Assembly (NCBI RefSeq): GCF_037975245.1
Contig: NC_092575.1
Location: forward strand, 15,230,310-15,294,309
Source of the DNA: Apostichopus japonicus
Taxonomy: Eukaryota; Echinodermata; Holothuroidea; Aspidochirotida; Stichopodidae
Reading direction: 5' to 3'
Length of the DNA stretch: 64,000 nucleotides
The position numbers were made by a program, and so were the translations under genes. Shown here in pieces: positions 25,901 to 40,100 of the stretch (the first letter of the stretch is position 1; each line of letters starts with the position of its first letter). The notes below the pieces were generated by a model. The model did not search any database, had not been told where the DNA came from, and saw only the letters and a list, made by a program, of their open reading frames with translations.

Positions 25901-28900
25901 ACCGTTAGGCATAGGACTTACTAGTGGACGATACGGATATATACAGTAGGTTACATTTGTGTAATCATATCAATCAATTTCAATCAATCAATCATTTTCC
26001 GTGTTATTACCCTTCCATATTGGTAAGAATTACAGTATTGGGGAAATCGTTACAATGATCATAATAATATAAGTTTAACCATTGAAAAACACATTGCAAA
26101 TTATTTTTCTTTCAGTGAATGCCCGAAAAATTCTCAGCATATTGCCCAAAAAAATTTGGTTGGGGGGCTGCAGCCCCCCCTCCTCCTACACCTATGTGTG
26201 TAATGAACGGCGCAGTGTTTTACGATAAAGGGCAAAAGAAAATAAATTTCTTTCTTTCGATTGCCACAGCTTTACTCCATTAAACCCACCCACCTGGTCA
26301 GAGTGGGTTTAGAATTTAGAAACATCGAATCTACATCGGAAGTTTGTTTTCAGAAATTCATCAGCAAACACGTATTGAGACTTTAACTGTATATAATAAT
26401 AAATGTCAACAGAGAACTTTAGATGACATTCAACACCATTTGTACAGGTCTGACAATTTTTTTTAAGACACTGTGAAACCTGTCCTCTGAGGCTGTCATT
26501 AAGTCTTACGATTTCTCCCATTGAGTTTTGCGATTCATCTGACACGATGGTCTGTGCCAAAATTTAACTTTTTGATGAGGATAAAGACCTCTGATAAAAC
26601 ACAGTTGGTGGTTAAATAATTGAGTACTCTTCATAAACTGCATTATAAACTCAAACAGTCATTAAGAAAATAATAAAAAAAATGAAAATAACATAAAATA
26701 TACAAACTAAATATCGGCTGTTTTTCGGGATCTTAAATTTTCAAAAATATTGGGGTAAGTGGTGGGTGGGGGGGTGGGGGGAGAATATCAAAACAATACA
26801 AGACACCAATTTACTAAAAGAGAATGATTTATAACCCAAAAAAGGAATCACTTGTTTCTTTATGGCAAGTCCCAGATTGGTGAATCCTGCAGGCAAATTC
26901 ATGTATTTACAATGCGTAATAACCTTGGCATGCAGTCAGAATACTGTAACATAATCTCAAGAAAACTAATTGCAAAACTTTAAATGCCAAGATGCAAATG
27001 ATACCTGCAAAGGATATATACTTATAAGTCAGTTTACCATGAACCTGTCCTACTTGTCTCTCAAAGGTTAGACAATACAAGGCAAATGTAATCTAGATGC
27101 TCTTTGAAAGAGTAAGCTCAGAAAAAAAACCCAAAAATCTAAAACATTCACTTAATGTGATTATGTGGGGGGGGGGGGGAATAACTAAGATTTATGAGTA
27201 CGAATTACAGTATATTTGACTGTGAGGGGGGAGGGTATGTGTGGAAGGAGGGGAACAAGTGTATCAGTTATGTGCAAATACACAACACACATAGTTGAAA
27301 CAGCATGCTCAGTAAAAACAACCAAAAATCTCAAACATTCACTTAATGTGATTATGGGGGGGGGGGGGTTAACTAAGATTTATGAGTACGACCTACAATA
27401 TATTTGAATGTAAGTGATGGTGTGTTTGAGTGATGGGGGAGGAGGGGGGTATATGTGTGGAAGGAGGGGAACAAGTGTATCAGTTATGTGAAAATAGTCA
27501 AAATACACAACAAACTTTTATGATCTGATTAAAAAAAAAAAAAACTAGTCATTCCTCTCTGCTGGAGTACTTTTTAGCATGGAAGACTTCAAAGTTCAGA
27601 AGGGTGAGGGATTTTAGGACTCAAGACTTGAAATGCACTTTAATTCCCACAAGCTAACTTATTCAACCGATGAAATGCTAGTTAAAATGTTGGAGTTGCA
27701 GTCAAAAAAAGGAGAGAACACAAGTTATTAGGACTGAAAACAAGAAAAGAAAAAAAAACAAAAAAAAAAGAAAAGAAAATTAGAAAACATTAAAATTGCT
27801 GAGCTACTTCAATTAAAAGCATTTCAGATATATTTTTTAAGGTGCGAGGAACTCAGAGACCTGTGAGAGATATCAAAAAAAAAAAAAAAGAAAAAAAAAG
27901 GGAAGAAAGTCTACTTACACAAACATGCTGTAATGGAGTCTTTCAAGGAGGGCACAGAAGGGGGCAAAGAAACTGAACTTGACCATTGACGACTTATCTT
28001 CACCCACTCCGATGGATTTAAGGACAGATGCCACCTGATCCTCGTTAACGGTGTCCACTAAGGCCTCTGTAACTGCTTGATTCAGCTCCTACGAAATACA
28101 AAGAGAAAAGAAGAAAGAATAATAATAATCATATTTGAAGCACTTAAGCTCTCTCTCTCAACTCTGAGAGAACTCTTAAAAGGATAGACAGTGCATATCC
28201 TCTTCAACCATTAATTAAGTGCCTCAGAGGTGCCTTAAACATATTTTCACAACATGAAAATCATTTTGACGAAAAATCGGTGGTTTTCATTTCTTCGAGT
28301 GAAATTTCATGTGCTCATGAATAACTCAATGTGCTTTGTGAATGCTACTGTACACATGGACACATTCTGTATGCATACATGTATTATACATAGAATGTAA
28401 AAGATTAGTGCTTTAGGACTATATGCATACAGTAAACACAAATATTGTCTTTATTTGATACAATAGTGATGCTCGTACCACAATCTAATAGTTCACAGGC
28501 TTGCAATATAGAGAGGAACATTAAAAAAAAAAAAAAATATTAAATAGAAAAAAAAATATTGACATCTCGTATCCTCGCCAGAAGGTGTAGATCATGAATT
28601 AACTCATCTAGCATACTTGTTATTTCATAATAATTGGGGTGTGAATGTGTGGGAGAAATCTAGGTCAACTTTGATCTCTTCACTTTAGTTAGGAACATTG
28701 AGAACAAATTTTTTACATTGTTTTCCTTACAACCAATCACTCTTCTAACTATGTTATTTCAAAAGCAATCACCACATATGTTCAAATTCCTTTAGGATTT
28801 TCTATTGAGAAGTTAACCTCATGGTCTGTGACCTAGAGTTCTGTGAGCGGTCAAGCTATTTATACTACTTCTATATATATATGTATATTTATAGAGAGGG

Positions 28901-31900
28901 TCCAAATTGCTATCAAAAGAATTGATATTTGCCTACAATGGATAAGTCCTGACAAGTTTTCTTGCAATCTTGGAAGTTTCGTTCCATTCTAGACTTTGAA
29001 ATGGATATTTGATTCATGTATTCTGTCAAACAGATACATGTGCCTTACCTTCCTGTTGATTCTCCCGTCGCAATCTTTGTCTACCTTTGAAAAGGTCCGT
29101 CTATAGAGAGCAATTCGTTGAGGGTTCACTTTGCAGTGTTTCATGAGATATTCCGCAGGCCTCATGCCGACCAGATCCCTCATGTCCATCGGCATCTCGA
29201 ACCTCCCTGCTCTCCGTGACAATGCCACCCTACAGCAATTCCAAGGCGCAGGCACAAAATTCTGAAATTAAAAGGTTTTCAATGGAACAGTAAAAACTTC
29301 TGTAACATTTCAAAAGAGCCTAGATGAAGCAGTAATTGCACTTTTATATCTGATTGTCAAAAAAGGAGAGCATGAGAAAGGAGACAAATTTTTTTGATCT
29401 GAGAGATCCACGAGGATGGACGTAAACTCTCTAGTAAGATGTAGAACTTAAAAAAAAGGACAGAGAATGATACTGAACAATTGAGGGTTTCAGTTTAACA
29501 TTAAACAGAACTAAGAAAGTAAATTAATTGAAAAAAATTGGTTCGCCCTTAGCCATCAGAGTGACGAATTCAAAAATAAAAATCTCTCTCTCTCTCAAAA
29601 AATATATCCAATCAAACAATATGTTTTCCTCTGAAGTTACAATGACCACAGAGTAGTATGATCCCATTAAACTGAAAAAAAAAAACATTTTACATGGCTA
29701 ATGGATTGATAGAAACTGAAAATCCTACTGTACATCTTTATTGTAAAAATATTGACCTACAGTAGTTCCCATTTCTGGACCACAATCTTGAGATTGTGAA
29801 TAATGTTAAAAAAATTCCTTTAATCTGAACCACTTAGTTAACATCTCAACCAGTGACAGGGTACATTAGGATACTGCTGATTTAATTGGTGTATATAACC
29901 ATAAATTGATTTTCGGTCCAGTTGAAACTTCTGTGCATAGTATTATAATGCTACAAGAAACAAATCTGCACTCTTTTTGAGCTACTTCAAACTGTCATTT
30001 GTGACAGGGACAGAAATTGTTACAGTTTCAGTAGATACAGTATGCAATCAAATTTCTACATCTCCAAATAAACTTCCATGAACTTGTTTTAATTTAATTT
30101 TTCAAAAATCTCAATTTAGACATTTCTGTTCACCTAACCACGACCTCTTTTTTATATGTGTGACATGTATAAGTATCACTAGATTTCAATAATTCTGAAT
30201 CTGTGGTAAGTTTAAATCACTCATTTGTCAATATCGTAGTTAATTATTGTTGTCCTCAGAAACATTGGTCAGGACTCTGAAATGACTGAGATTTTCAAAT
30301 CTAACACATAACAAATTTCGATCAATAGAAAGACTCCACATTTTACTTTATAATTATCAACATTTCCCAGAAATGGAGAAGAATATATGAATGTACTTTT
30401 TACTGGTCAATGTATGGTAACATTTGTCATATCTGCTGCAATATTTTGAATAAATTAAGATAGCCTCACAAATAATGAGATACATGTATTTAAAAATTCT
30501 AGATTACGATGGTTCAACATGGCAGCTGATATGGCAACATGCACATTTCACAGAAATGATCTGTATTTATCAGTTTTAAAATAACATGTTTTCTTTTATT
30601 ATTTTGTATTACGGTACATATGAAATACCTAACGCAACCAGGCTTTAACTCTAGTGGATTCTTTTACAGGACCTATCTTGTTTTGCATTGTAGCTTGTGA
30701 GTGCGATCCAAAAACAAGACTACATTTGGTACGAAACATTATTTAAACTAATTAAGCTTATAATTGTCAGACGCAACTTAGGTTGTCCTTAATTATAGAT
30801 TTAAATGAAATTTGGTATGCCTTCACATGGAACAGCAAGGTAACAAGAGGGTCACATAGTAAGCCCCTCCGTCCATCAAGGAAAAGGTTGTTAACAATTT
30901 TGTCCATTTAAATCAATCAGTTCAGTGGCACCAATATGTACCATAACTATTGACAACTATAACCACACATTCAGCAAGAAATTTCATAAATTTATCAAAG
31001 ATATTGGTGTTACAGTATTCAACATTCAAGGAGTTTTTGCCAAATTGTCAGTAAAGCCTATTTCATGTTGAAAGTTAACATATTCTTTATCCCATTTATC
31101 TATTGGAACAGTCCAAACACATATTCAGGTAGCTTTTAAAAAAAATAGTTTTAGTGAAATTTTCACTAATTAAAGGCAGAGCTTGTACATACTGTACTGT
31201 GTATGCCCCCTCACACAGCAATGTTGTCCGTCCGTCCGTCCTTGCAACAATTGTCCGTCCTTCACAACTCTACTGTAAGTTGGTGGTAACAAATGTCACA
31301 AGATAAACATTATTTGTCATGTTTTGCTCAAATCCTTTTCAACTTAGGTAAAGTTTGCATCCCTACTGAAATTTTTAATTATAACATTGATGTGAAGTAT
31401 TTGGTCACATTTTATCCATCCCTCACAGAAAACATAAAAGGTGTCTGTATCTCACAGATGTTTGATGACCTCCCCCTTTATTATCTTAATGTTATTAAGT
31501 TCTTGTTTGACAAATTGAGATGTAATTATTCCTGTCTCATAATCATTCAAAGTACATTAGGAAATATAGTCAAGTTTTTATAAAAAAAATTACATATTGT
31601 GAAACAATTTCAATACTGTAGTTTCTATCGATGTCCTCCCCTCATGCCCCCCCCCAAAAAAAAAAAATGAAAAAAAAAAAAAGCTGTCATAAACTATATT
31701 AATGCAACCTTTTATTGTCATTCAAGGCAAATTTTTCACCAGCATCTAGTGTTAACTAAGAGTAGTAATTTCAATAGGAATGACATATAGTAGAAGGACA
31801 TTCCGGTGAAGCGATATGTGTAATGATCTCCGTCCCTCATGTGAGGGACGGAATTGGATCACGCTCTTTGCATGTATTACAGTTTAATAACCAATCACCT

Positions 31901-34900
31901 TTGCCTCAAATTATTATTATCAAGTTATTTTTCTCGGGCTGGATGGCAATTAATCTAAAAGTTTTCTTTGACTGACAAAGTGACAGTCTGTCTTTGTTAA
32001 TAATCTCAATAAAAATATAAAATATTTCTAAAAGATCCATTTGAATCTGTCTCACCTTGTAATATTAGCAACTTGAAATGACATAACTATAGATAGATAG
32101 GCGAAATACTGTAAGTTTCATTACAATGTCTTCTGGAGAACAATTTTAAAAATTATTGCTTACAAATGTTTGTTCTATACTCACTCTATTTTTACTTGCT
32201 TTTCTATTTGGACTGTCGATGCTATCTGAGAGTGATTCTTCCGTGTCTGAGAGGTTACTTCCTGATCCCTTCCGTCTCAGCCTCATTTCAAGATCCAGTA
32301 TTTCCTACAGATTAAAAAAATAATTTGATAGTCCTTAATTAACAGGTACAGTATATACTAAAAATGGAAGTGAACATTGCTTAAAACCAAGAAAAAGGTC
32401 TGTGCCTTTAAGAGCAGTTTTGCTGGCCAAAGAAGAATTAGATTTTATGGCTATGATGACTCCAACAATGAGTGATGTTGTTTTGCGTCTTGACATATAA
32501 CAATGGAGTTGGGGCCCAGAGGGGGATAGCAGGAATATGTTTACATCTTTCCTCTTCTAACTAGGGATGCACTCCATAGCATTGCTAGATCCTTTGAGTT
32601 AGGGGGAAAGAGGGAGGAGGGGAGGGGGAAGTGGAGAGGACCCAGTTAATCAAATCATTAGTTATATGTTCACATATAATCTTTGAAGAATAAAACTAAG
32701 TATATATAGACAACACACGTGAGAGCTGTACACTGTTACAGCTTGAACTACTAACAGTGCCTGCAGAAGTGAAATTCTTATTGGAAAGGGGCTTAAATCC
32801 CACTTGCTTTCTGCCACTACCCTTCCCCCACCCACCCACCCACCCCAACCCAAGTCCACTTTTGAAAGCTGCAACTGGTCTTGCACTTATCGAAACAAGT
32901 AAGTCACACACACTCACAGTGCAATTATCACATTTTTTAAACACAAAGCACTATACCAATAATTACAAAAAACTAAGAGGGTTGTGCTGGTAAGTTCTAT
33001 TAAAAGTGAGGGATATATGTTGGTTGAAGAATTCGTTATCAGTAATTTCAAACCAATTATGCCATCACATATGCATTTAAAACAATACACTTTTAGTTAG
33101 CAATGAAAAGTAGTATATATCTATCTATATATATCTACATATATCTATACGTATATCTATACATATGCACAAGTTTCATGTTAGTATCCTACCGTAAATG
33201 TATTATTATCTACTCTGTGCAGGTGCTGAGTGTTAGCATGGCATTACTTCAGCAGTAAAATAGTATAAAAACATCATTATGGTGATATGATTTAACATGG
33301 TGTATACATGTACAGAATGGTCAAAAGACCACTATGTTTACATCAGAGATTTCTCTATAAAAAGTTTCTACTCAGTAATGATAATAAGTTATACTCAGCT
33401 TTAATGCTGGTGAAAATGGTGTGTAATGTTATATCAGAAAAGAAACAATACTGGACCTTTCCCCAACCCCACCTAACCTTCCCCAAGCCAACCTCCCCCA
33501 CCCCCACCATGACAAAACCATATCTGGATCGAGTTTGCAAAGCTGAACAGCTGCAGGTATTGTGTGCGAATTCGCTGCAATCGAAGCACTACATAGTTGT
33601 GTGTAATGTGTTGACACCTCTATCTACTGTATGTACTGTATGCATGCAAAACATGTTATGAAATTCAATTTCACACAAATGTTACCTTACATATTATCTG
33701 ATAAGAAATGATGGTAAATTTGCACAAAAACATCTGCTTTTATACGGTATACGAGCATAATCAAAAGAGGTCGCAAATACACTCAAAAAATTTGTTATCT
33801 GAGCATTTGTGGTGAAAATCTCCTTCTGGTTAATATCATCAGAGGGATTACAACAAATGTTATTAAAGTGTAATTTAAGGGGATGTATTTCGGTAAACCT
33901 TATATCGAAGAGAAAAAAATGTTTCAAACTGTTAGTTGAGAATACCCTTGTTTGTAACTTGAGAAATATGCATTATTGAATGTAACCCTATTTTTTAACT
34001 GGCTATAAAGCCTACATGAAGAGGTAGGTGATATGTGATGTCCTACAGGCAGAATGTTAGGCTAGGCTACTTACTTAGTTAGGCTACTTACTTAGTTAGG
34101 CTACTTATAAAGATAATCTTCTTCATGTCTATTCATCTTTGAAACCTGATCATCGATATTTTGGAATGCTTTCTTAGCTGTCAAAATTATATTCTCTGTT
34201 ATTTAGAAATTTCATATTCAACTCTTTTGTAGAAATATCATTTCCCTCCTGTGCAGGGAAATAATTTATCTGGCATCATTGCATCACAAAATGCTATGCC
34301 AAGCTGGGTAAACTACTGTTCAAGTGCAAAGATGTCAAGCATTTGTTTTGCTTTCAGTATAATCATACTATTTTATCAGATCCAAAATTTACAGTCTTTT
34401 AAACTTACTACCCAAAATTTGAAAGCTAAAATTATTCCCAGCTGTGGACAACAACAAAAATTGAAAAGATTTATATAAGAAGATCCAAAACCATTTTCAG
34501 TTCTTAGTTGCCCATTTTCCTGGATGACATCATCACTGACATTATTCACTCTGTTGTTGCCAGATTCAAAATATCACCAAATTTTGAAAGATTCATTATA
34601 CCTGCATGATAGAAAAAAAACTGAGCTACTGTACATTTATGTAGGAGGAAATTTTCAGCAATGTTGGGAACCATCAGTCTTAGCCACTAGAATCTTTGCT
34701 TTTAATGTCCATGCCAGATAGATAGATAGATCTACCTTTTTGAGACTGAATTGCTTCAAACCAATATCTAACTTAAGGCTTAGAGCATGCATTAATTCAA
34801 TGTTAAACTAGCTAAATGAGAGAGCGTTGTGGTCAAGTGGTTAAGGCAGTGGACTTGTGATCTAAGATTGGCAGGTTCAAGTCCTGGCCAGATCATTACG

Positions 34901-36026
34901 TTGTGTCCTTGGGCAAGACACTTTATCTCCACTGCCTCTCTTCACCCAGGTGTATAAATGGGGGGACCTGTGAGATAAACTGTCAGTTGGGTGCTGTTTA
35001 GCTGCACTACCATGTGGAGGTATTGTCTTTTGGATAATATTGTGATGCACCCTGAGCACCGTTATGGTGGATGTGTCTGCTCTTTATAAAATCCCAATAT
35101 TATCATTATTATTAACTTAAGCAAAGAAAGAAAACCCAACATACTGGTTTAAATTCAGTACCAAGCATTGTGGTGAGATTGTATGAAGGGTTGCAAAGTT
35201 TCAGTAAAACCACATAACTGCTTCATATTTATACTTAAAAAGGGGGAAAACAATTCCAGGAACTTGCACACAATTGGCTGTTGCTCTTATGATCGAGATA
35301 AAAAAAAGACTCAGGAGTTGATATCAACTTCACTCTACACTGCGCTCTTGTGGCAAAGCAAAAAAAAACCCCATCTCATGGAATGAAGCATCGCCAGAAA
35401 TTATTTCTACGACAGAAAGCTCTTAGTTGCTTTATAGGGCAGAAAATGGACCACTTTAGTTCTAACCTGTCAAAGTACATACTTAACAGTAATACAGTCA
35501 TCTGAGTCATCTTAGAGTCACTTCAGTCAGCCTAGCACTTAGAGTGGGGGGGGGGGAGAAAAAAATCCAAGCAACTTTTTTTTTCTTCAAAACCATCAGG
35601 TTTATTCCAGACACTCTCCTTTTCATATAAGTTGTTCAAAGTGTTTTTTAGCGAGAATGCCATTTGAAAATGTCAAATGTGAACAACAAAGCTGGGCATC
35701 ATCAGCTCAAGATTCAGAAACTAGATATGAAAAAGGCAGACCTGAATTGTGAACAATTGTTGCTAATTTTAGGACAAAAGTTACTTTTTCAGCTAGTGAG
35801 AATATTACTGTAACGTGTGTACAATTACTGACATATATAGCTCTGGTGTCTTTTTGACATATTTGGTTTAGTTTTACACTACTTAAGGTTATTAACATGT
35901 ACCTGTATGGTACTTCTTGTTAAAGGGACTACATATATGACACAACAACTTGCTAGAAATATTGGCCTATATATGCTAAAATGGCCACAATGCTTTAATC
36001 AGTTTCCATTCGCTTTAAGTATTTTA

Positions 36027-36062
<36 letters not shown>

Positions 36063-37152
36063 ATAGTGTATTACAGTAATTTCCATACTGGATTCAATTC
36101 CGTCGGAAAATCACTCGATTTGGGAATATGAAGATTTATCTGATAAATGCCATTGTTTTCATTTATGGAGGCACTTTATACATGTGGTTTAGTATCTGTC
36201 ATTATCAGTTATTCAATCTATACCTCACAGGACCAGAATTTCACAATAATTATTCTAGTCATCAAAAAAAATGCAAACTACATTTAAAGAAAACCACAAA
36301 ACTGCTGGCTAAAATCAAGTTCTCTCCTGACAACAGTTACTGAACAAGCATATATGAGAACAGCCTAATAATATATGCTGACAACATAAGCAGTACTAAC
36401 TGGATCATGTTACTGTAGGTACAATGTACAGATATCATGCTGATTTTTTTTACTAAACCCTCGTCAAAACGGTGTATCATACTTGCTTTTAATACTGTTT
36501 ATATGTTCTTAATATGCTGGCAGAAAAATGCAACTGCCTTCCTACGTACTTGCAAACGACAAAATCTACAGGCATCGAGCGAGTAAGTTGCCCATAATTT
36601 CATGTCCTGGTATAAATCTTTCATTATTGAACGAGTCATAGTGACTAGAAACTGTGGCAGTTAAAAAATGATGGGGTTTTGTCATTGCACTCTTTGTCAA
36701 GTTTGTCAGGTCAGCCAGCATTTGTTGGAAGTTAACCTTGAAGGAAAATTATCTTCGTCGTGAAATAAAAACTGTAGTCACCTCTGATTATACAAAGTCC
36801 TATAAAATATACCAGGGCCCCCTCTACACACTACTGGTCCATTCAAAATCTTGTAATCAATTCAAATTGGGTATCCAATCTAATTGGGCATCCAATCTAA
36901 TTGGGCATCCAATCTAATTGGGCTTGCATTCATATTATATACCCAATGCAGTACATTCACAGAACATCCCATCACAGATCTGCAACTACATAATATATAG
37001 CTGAGATCTCAATGAGAATTAATACAGTTCTACTGCTGTGTATTACACTGTATGGGAACATTGCATTGAGTTTCACAACACACTTGTGTCTGGACTGTAC
37101 AAAAACCTTTCATGAACTGTCTCAGAACATGACAAAGGTCTCCTGTATAAAG

Positions 37153-37187
<35 letters not shown>

Positions 37188-40100
37188 AGACATTAACTGA
37201 AACGGAACCAAACATACAAAAACCAACATATATTATGTCAGTAAGTAGTTTAAGAGGCCACTTTCAAGCAGTCTGTAAATAATTTAACATTTTGTACTGC
37301 AATGTTTTCAAAGTTTATTCTGCCTTCTAAAAGCTGGCAGCTTCATCATATCCCTAAGATATTCCCTTTCTATACATGTATATGGGTTCTTTCCTTGTCC
37401 TTCGGTACTACATCAGCTGTCAAGAGAGAGAGAGAAAATCGCAACACCTTTAAGTGCTATAAGGCCCCAAAAGTTGATGCAAGTTTAGCTGACAGCAGCA
37501 TGGCATGAATGTCCTTTGCAAATATAGCTTTTAATGATGTGTGCACATGAAATTTAATAGGGGTGGGGGGGTACCCCTAGACTTTAATTTTCTCTTCTTG
37601 GCTGACTTAGTTCGCTCAAGTGCACATTGAGAAATACTTTTTTCTGTGTCTGTGTGAACAGTTTGAAATTGGTAAACTTAAAAATACGAGACTAATTAGT
37701 TGAATGTATAGGTCAATGGGTTGGTGTGGGGGTGAGGGGGCAGTGGTGGTTGGGGGCAGGGGTGTTGAGATTGAGGAGATAAATAAATGGCATGGTTATA
37801 TTTCTTTTGTTTAGAACAAGACTACAAAGTCAAACTTTTTGGTTGGCAGTGGACACAGTCTTTAATATAGTCACTCTCTGTTAGAAAAGTTATATCACTG
37901 TACTGCCCAATACGAAAAGTGACATTGCATAATTTGAATAATTTCACAAACCAATTTCGTAAGAAATGGATTAATAGGCAGTAAAGGTGAAAGAACTTGA
38001 AAGCTGCAAAAATTTCAGAAAAATTGCTTGCCCTAAATACAGATGCCCTAAGAGTTTAACCTGTTCTACTTTTTTGTGTTACTTCCTTGTCCTTTAAATT
38101 AATTCCGATAAAGGTGTTAAGTGCAAGTGTTATTTCTGCATGCCCCAGTAATTTCTTAGTCCTCAGGAAACTCAACAAATCAAAACAACAAAAGTTGTTA
38201 ATCACCTAACCTACTTGCTCGTCTTCCTTTTGTTTTTGTCGTATTTTATTTCTGACAGTTTATAATTTCTTATATGATAACTCACAGAACTAGAATGAAA
38301 GATGAAAATTCTCACTTTTTTCTTGGGCATAGAATGTAGCTTTTGGTTGCACTGTTTATATATTTTCTTTAATATCTTGCACAAGTAACTGATTTAATGT
38401 TTTTATGAAATCACTCTCCTTCCCATTGTTCTACAGTATATGCAAAGTAGCATTGTTACCTCATGCTGATCAAACCCATTGTCCTAAATGAACAGTAGCA
38501 TTGTAGTCTCAATACTGATCAAATCCATTGTCCTATATGAACAGTAGCATTGTAGTTTCAACACTGATCAAATTCATTGTTCTATATGAACAGTAGCATA
38601 GTATCCTCAATACTGATCAAATCCATTGTCCTATTATAAGTAGCATAGTATCCATGCTGATGAAATCCATTGTCCTATATGACCGGTAGCTTTGTAGCCG
38701 CAATACTAATCAAACCCATTGTCCTATATGAACAGTAGCATTGTAGCCTGAATAATGATCAAACCCATTGTCCTATATGAACAATAGCATAGTAGCCTCA
38801 ATACTGATCAAATCCATTGTCCTATTATAAGTAGCATAGTATCCATGCTGATGAAATCCATTGTCCTATATGACCGGTAGCTTTGTAGCCGCAATACTAA
38901 TCAAACCCATTGTCCTATATGAACAGTAGCATTGTAGCCTGAATAATGATCAAACCCATTGTCCTATATGAACAATAGCATAGTAGCCTCAATACTGTTC
39001 AAATCCATTGTCATATATGAATAGTATTATTGTAACGACAATACTGATCAAATCCATTGTTCTATATGAAAAGTAGCATTGCAACCTCAATATTGATCAA
39101 ATTCATTGTCCTATATGAACAGGAGCATTGTAGTCTCAACACTGATCAAAGTTATAGCAAATGATCTTTGATGGGATTTTGTCCTTCAGCAACACATCTC
39201 TAATTATTTATAAACATGTTAAATAACTAATAGGATTTCTCTCTGAATGGATGTGATGTCAACTTATTTTTCTACACCTATGCTGAACATGGTTTGAGTC
39301 ACATTCCTGTAGCTAGTTTGCATATCTGAATAAAAGTTGCATTTATATATGTATATAGATAAATACATGCACACACAATTGGCTTATTTTTGCAGGTTTT
39401 CAACATGGGAAAACTTTTCAAAAGGTGGAAAGAAATTATTGGACTTTTAAGAGTTGTTTCTAAAAAAAACTTTATTCTAAGTTCAGAACTCACAACTTTG
39501 GGTGAAATCTGTTATGTCGGTCCTGGGACAACCTAACTAACTTATAAGAAACTTCATTGACTACACTAGTTAATGCAATAGGTCCGTCTAAACGGTTAAC
39601 TCAATGTATTGTGATTTATTATCAAGAAAATGTTCTCCAAGAAACCTTGGTAGATTACATAACACATACCATACCAGACATATTAAGGTATGCATAAATT
39701 AACATATATCTAACTATGTCGTAAACAGATTATTTGGTGGCGCTAAGTAACTATCCAACATCCCTCCCCTTCTTCTAATTAAGAATATATATCATTATTC
39801 GCAATACTTGTTATACGAAATTATTAATTATATGACACTCAGCAACTTTTCGAAATAAAACGTTTTACTATAAACTTTCTTATTCTAAAATTGGAACAAA
39901 TTGTTAATGACTATGTGACGATCGTCTCAAATTAGGTGTTATTGAATTGAACTATATCGTAAACAGATTGTTTGGTGGCGCTATTAGCTAAAGTAACTAT
40001 CCAACAAAATCCCACATAGAAAATCCAAATTCCCAACTGTTGAGCATGTCAGAAACACTACATGTGTCAAAAATTCCTCCATTAATTGATAAATAAATTT

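Larger units (their letters stand above)
22901..27918 (-). other. Intron 9 of EF-hand gene
   Basis: GT-AG intron of about 5 kb. It holds purine-rich sequence near 23290-23430, a palindrome at 26162-26179 and a 191-bp tandem duplication at 27118-27515. No additional exon recognised. Confidence 0.7.

Noticed and set aside
38440-39150. CRISPR-like regular repeats
   Set aside because: Units are contiguous and imperfect with no unique spacers, in an animal genome; it is a minisatellite.
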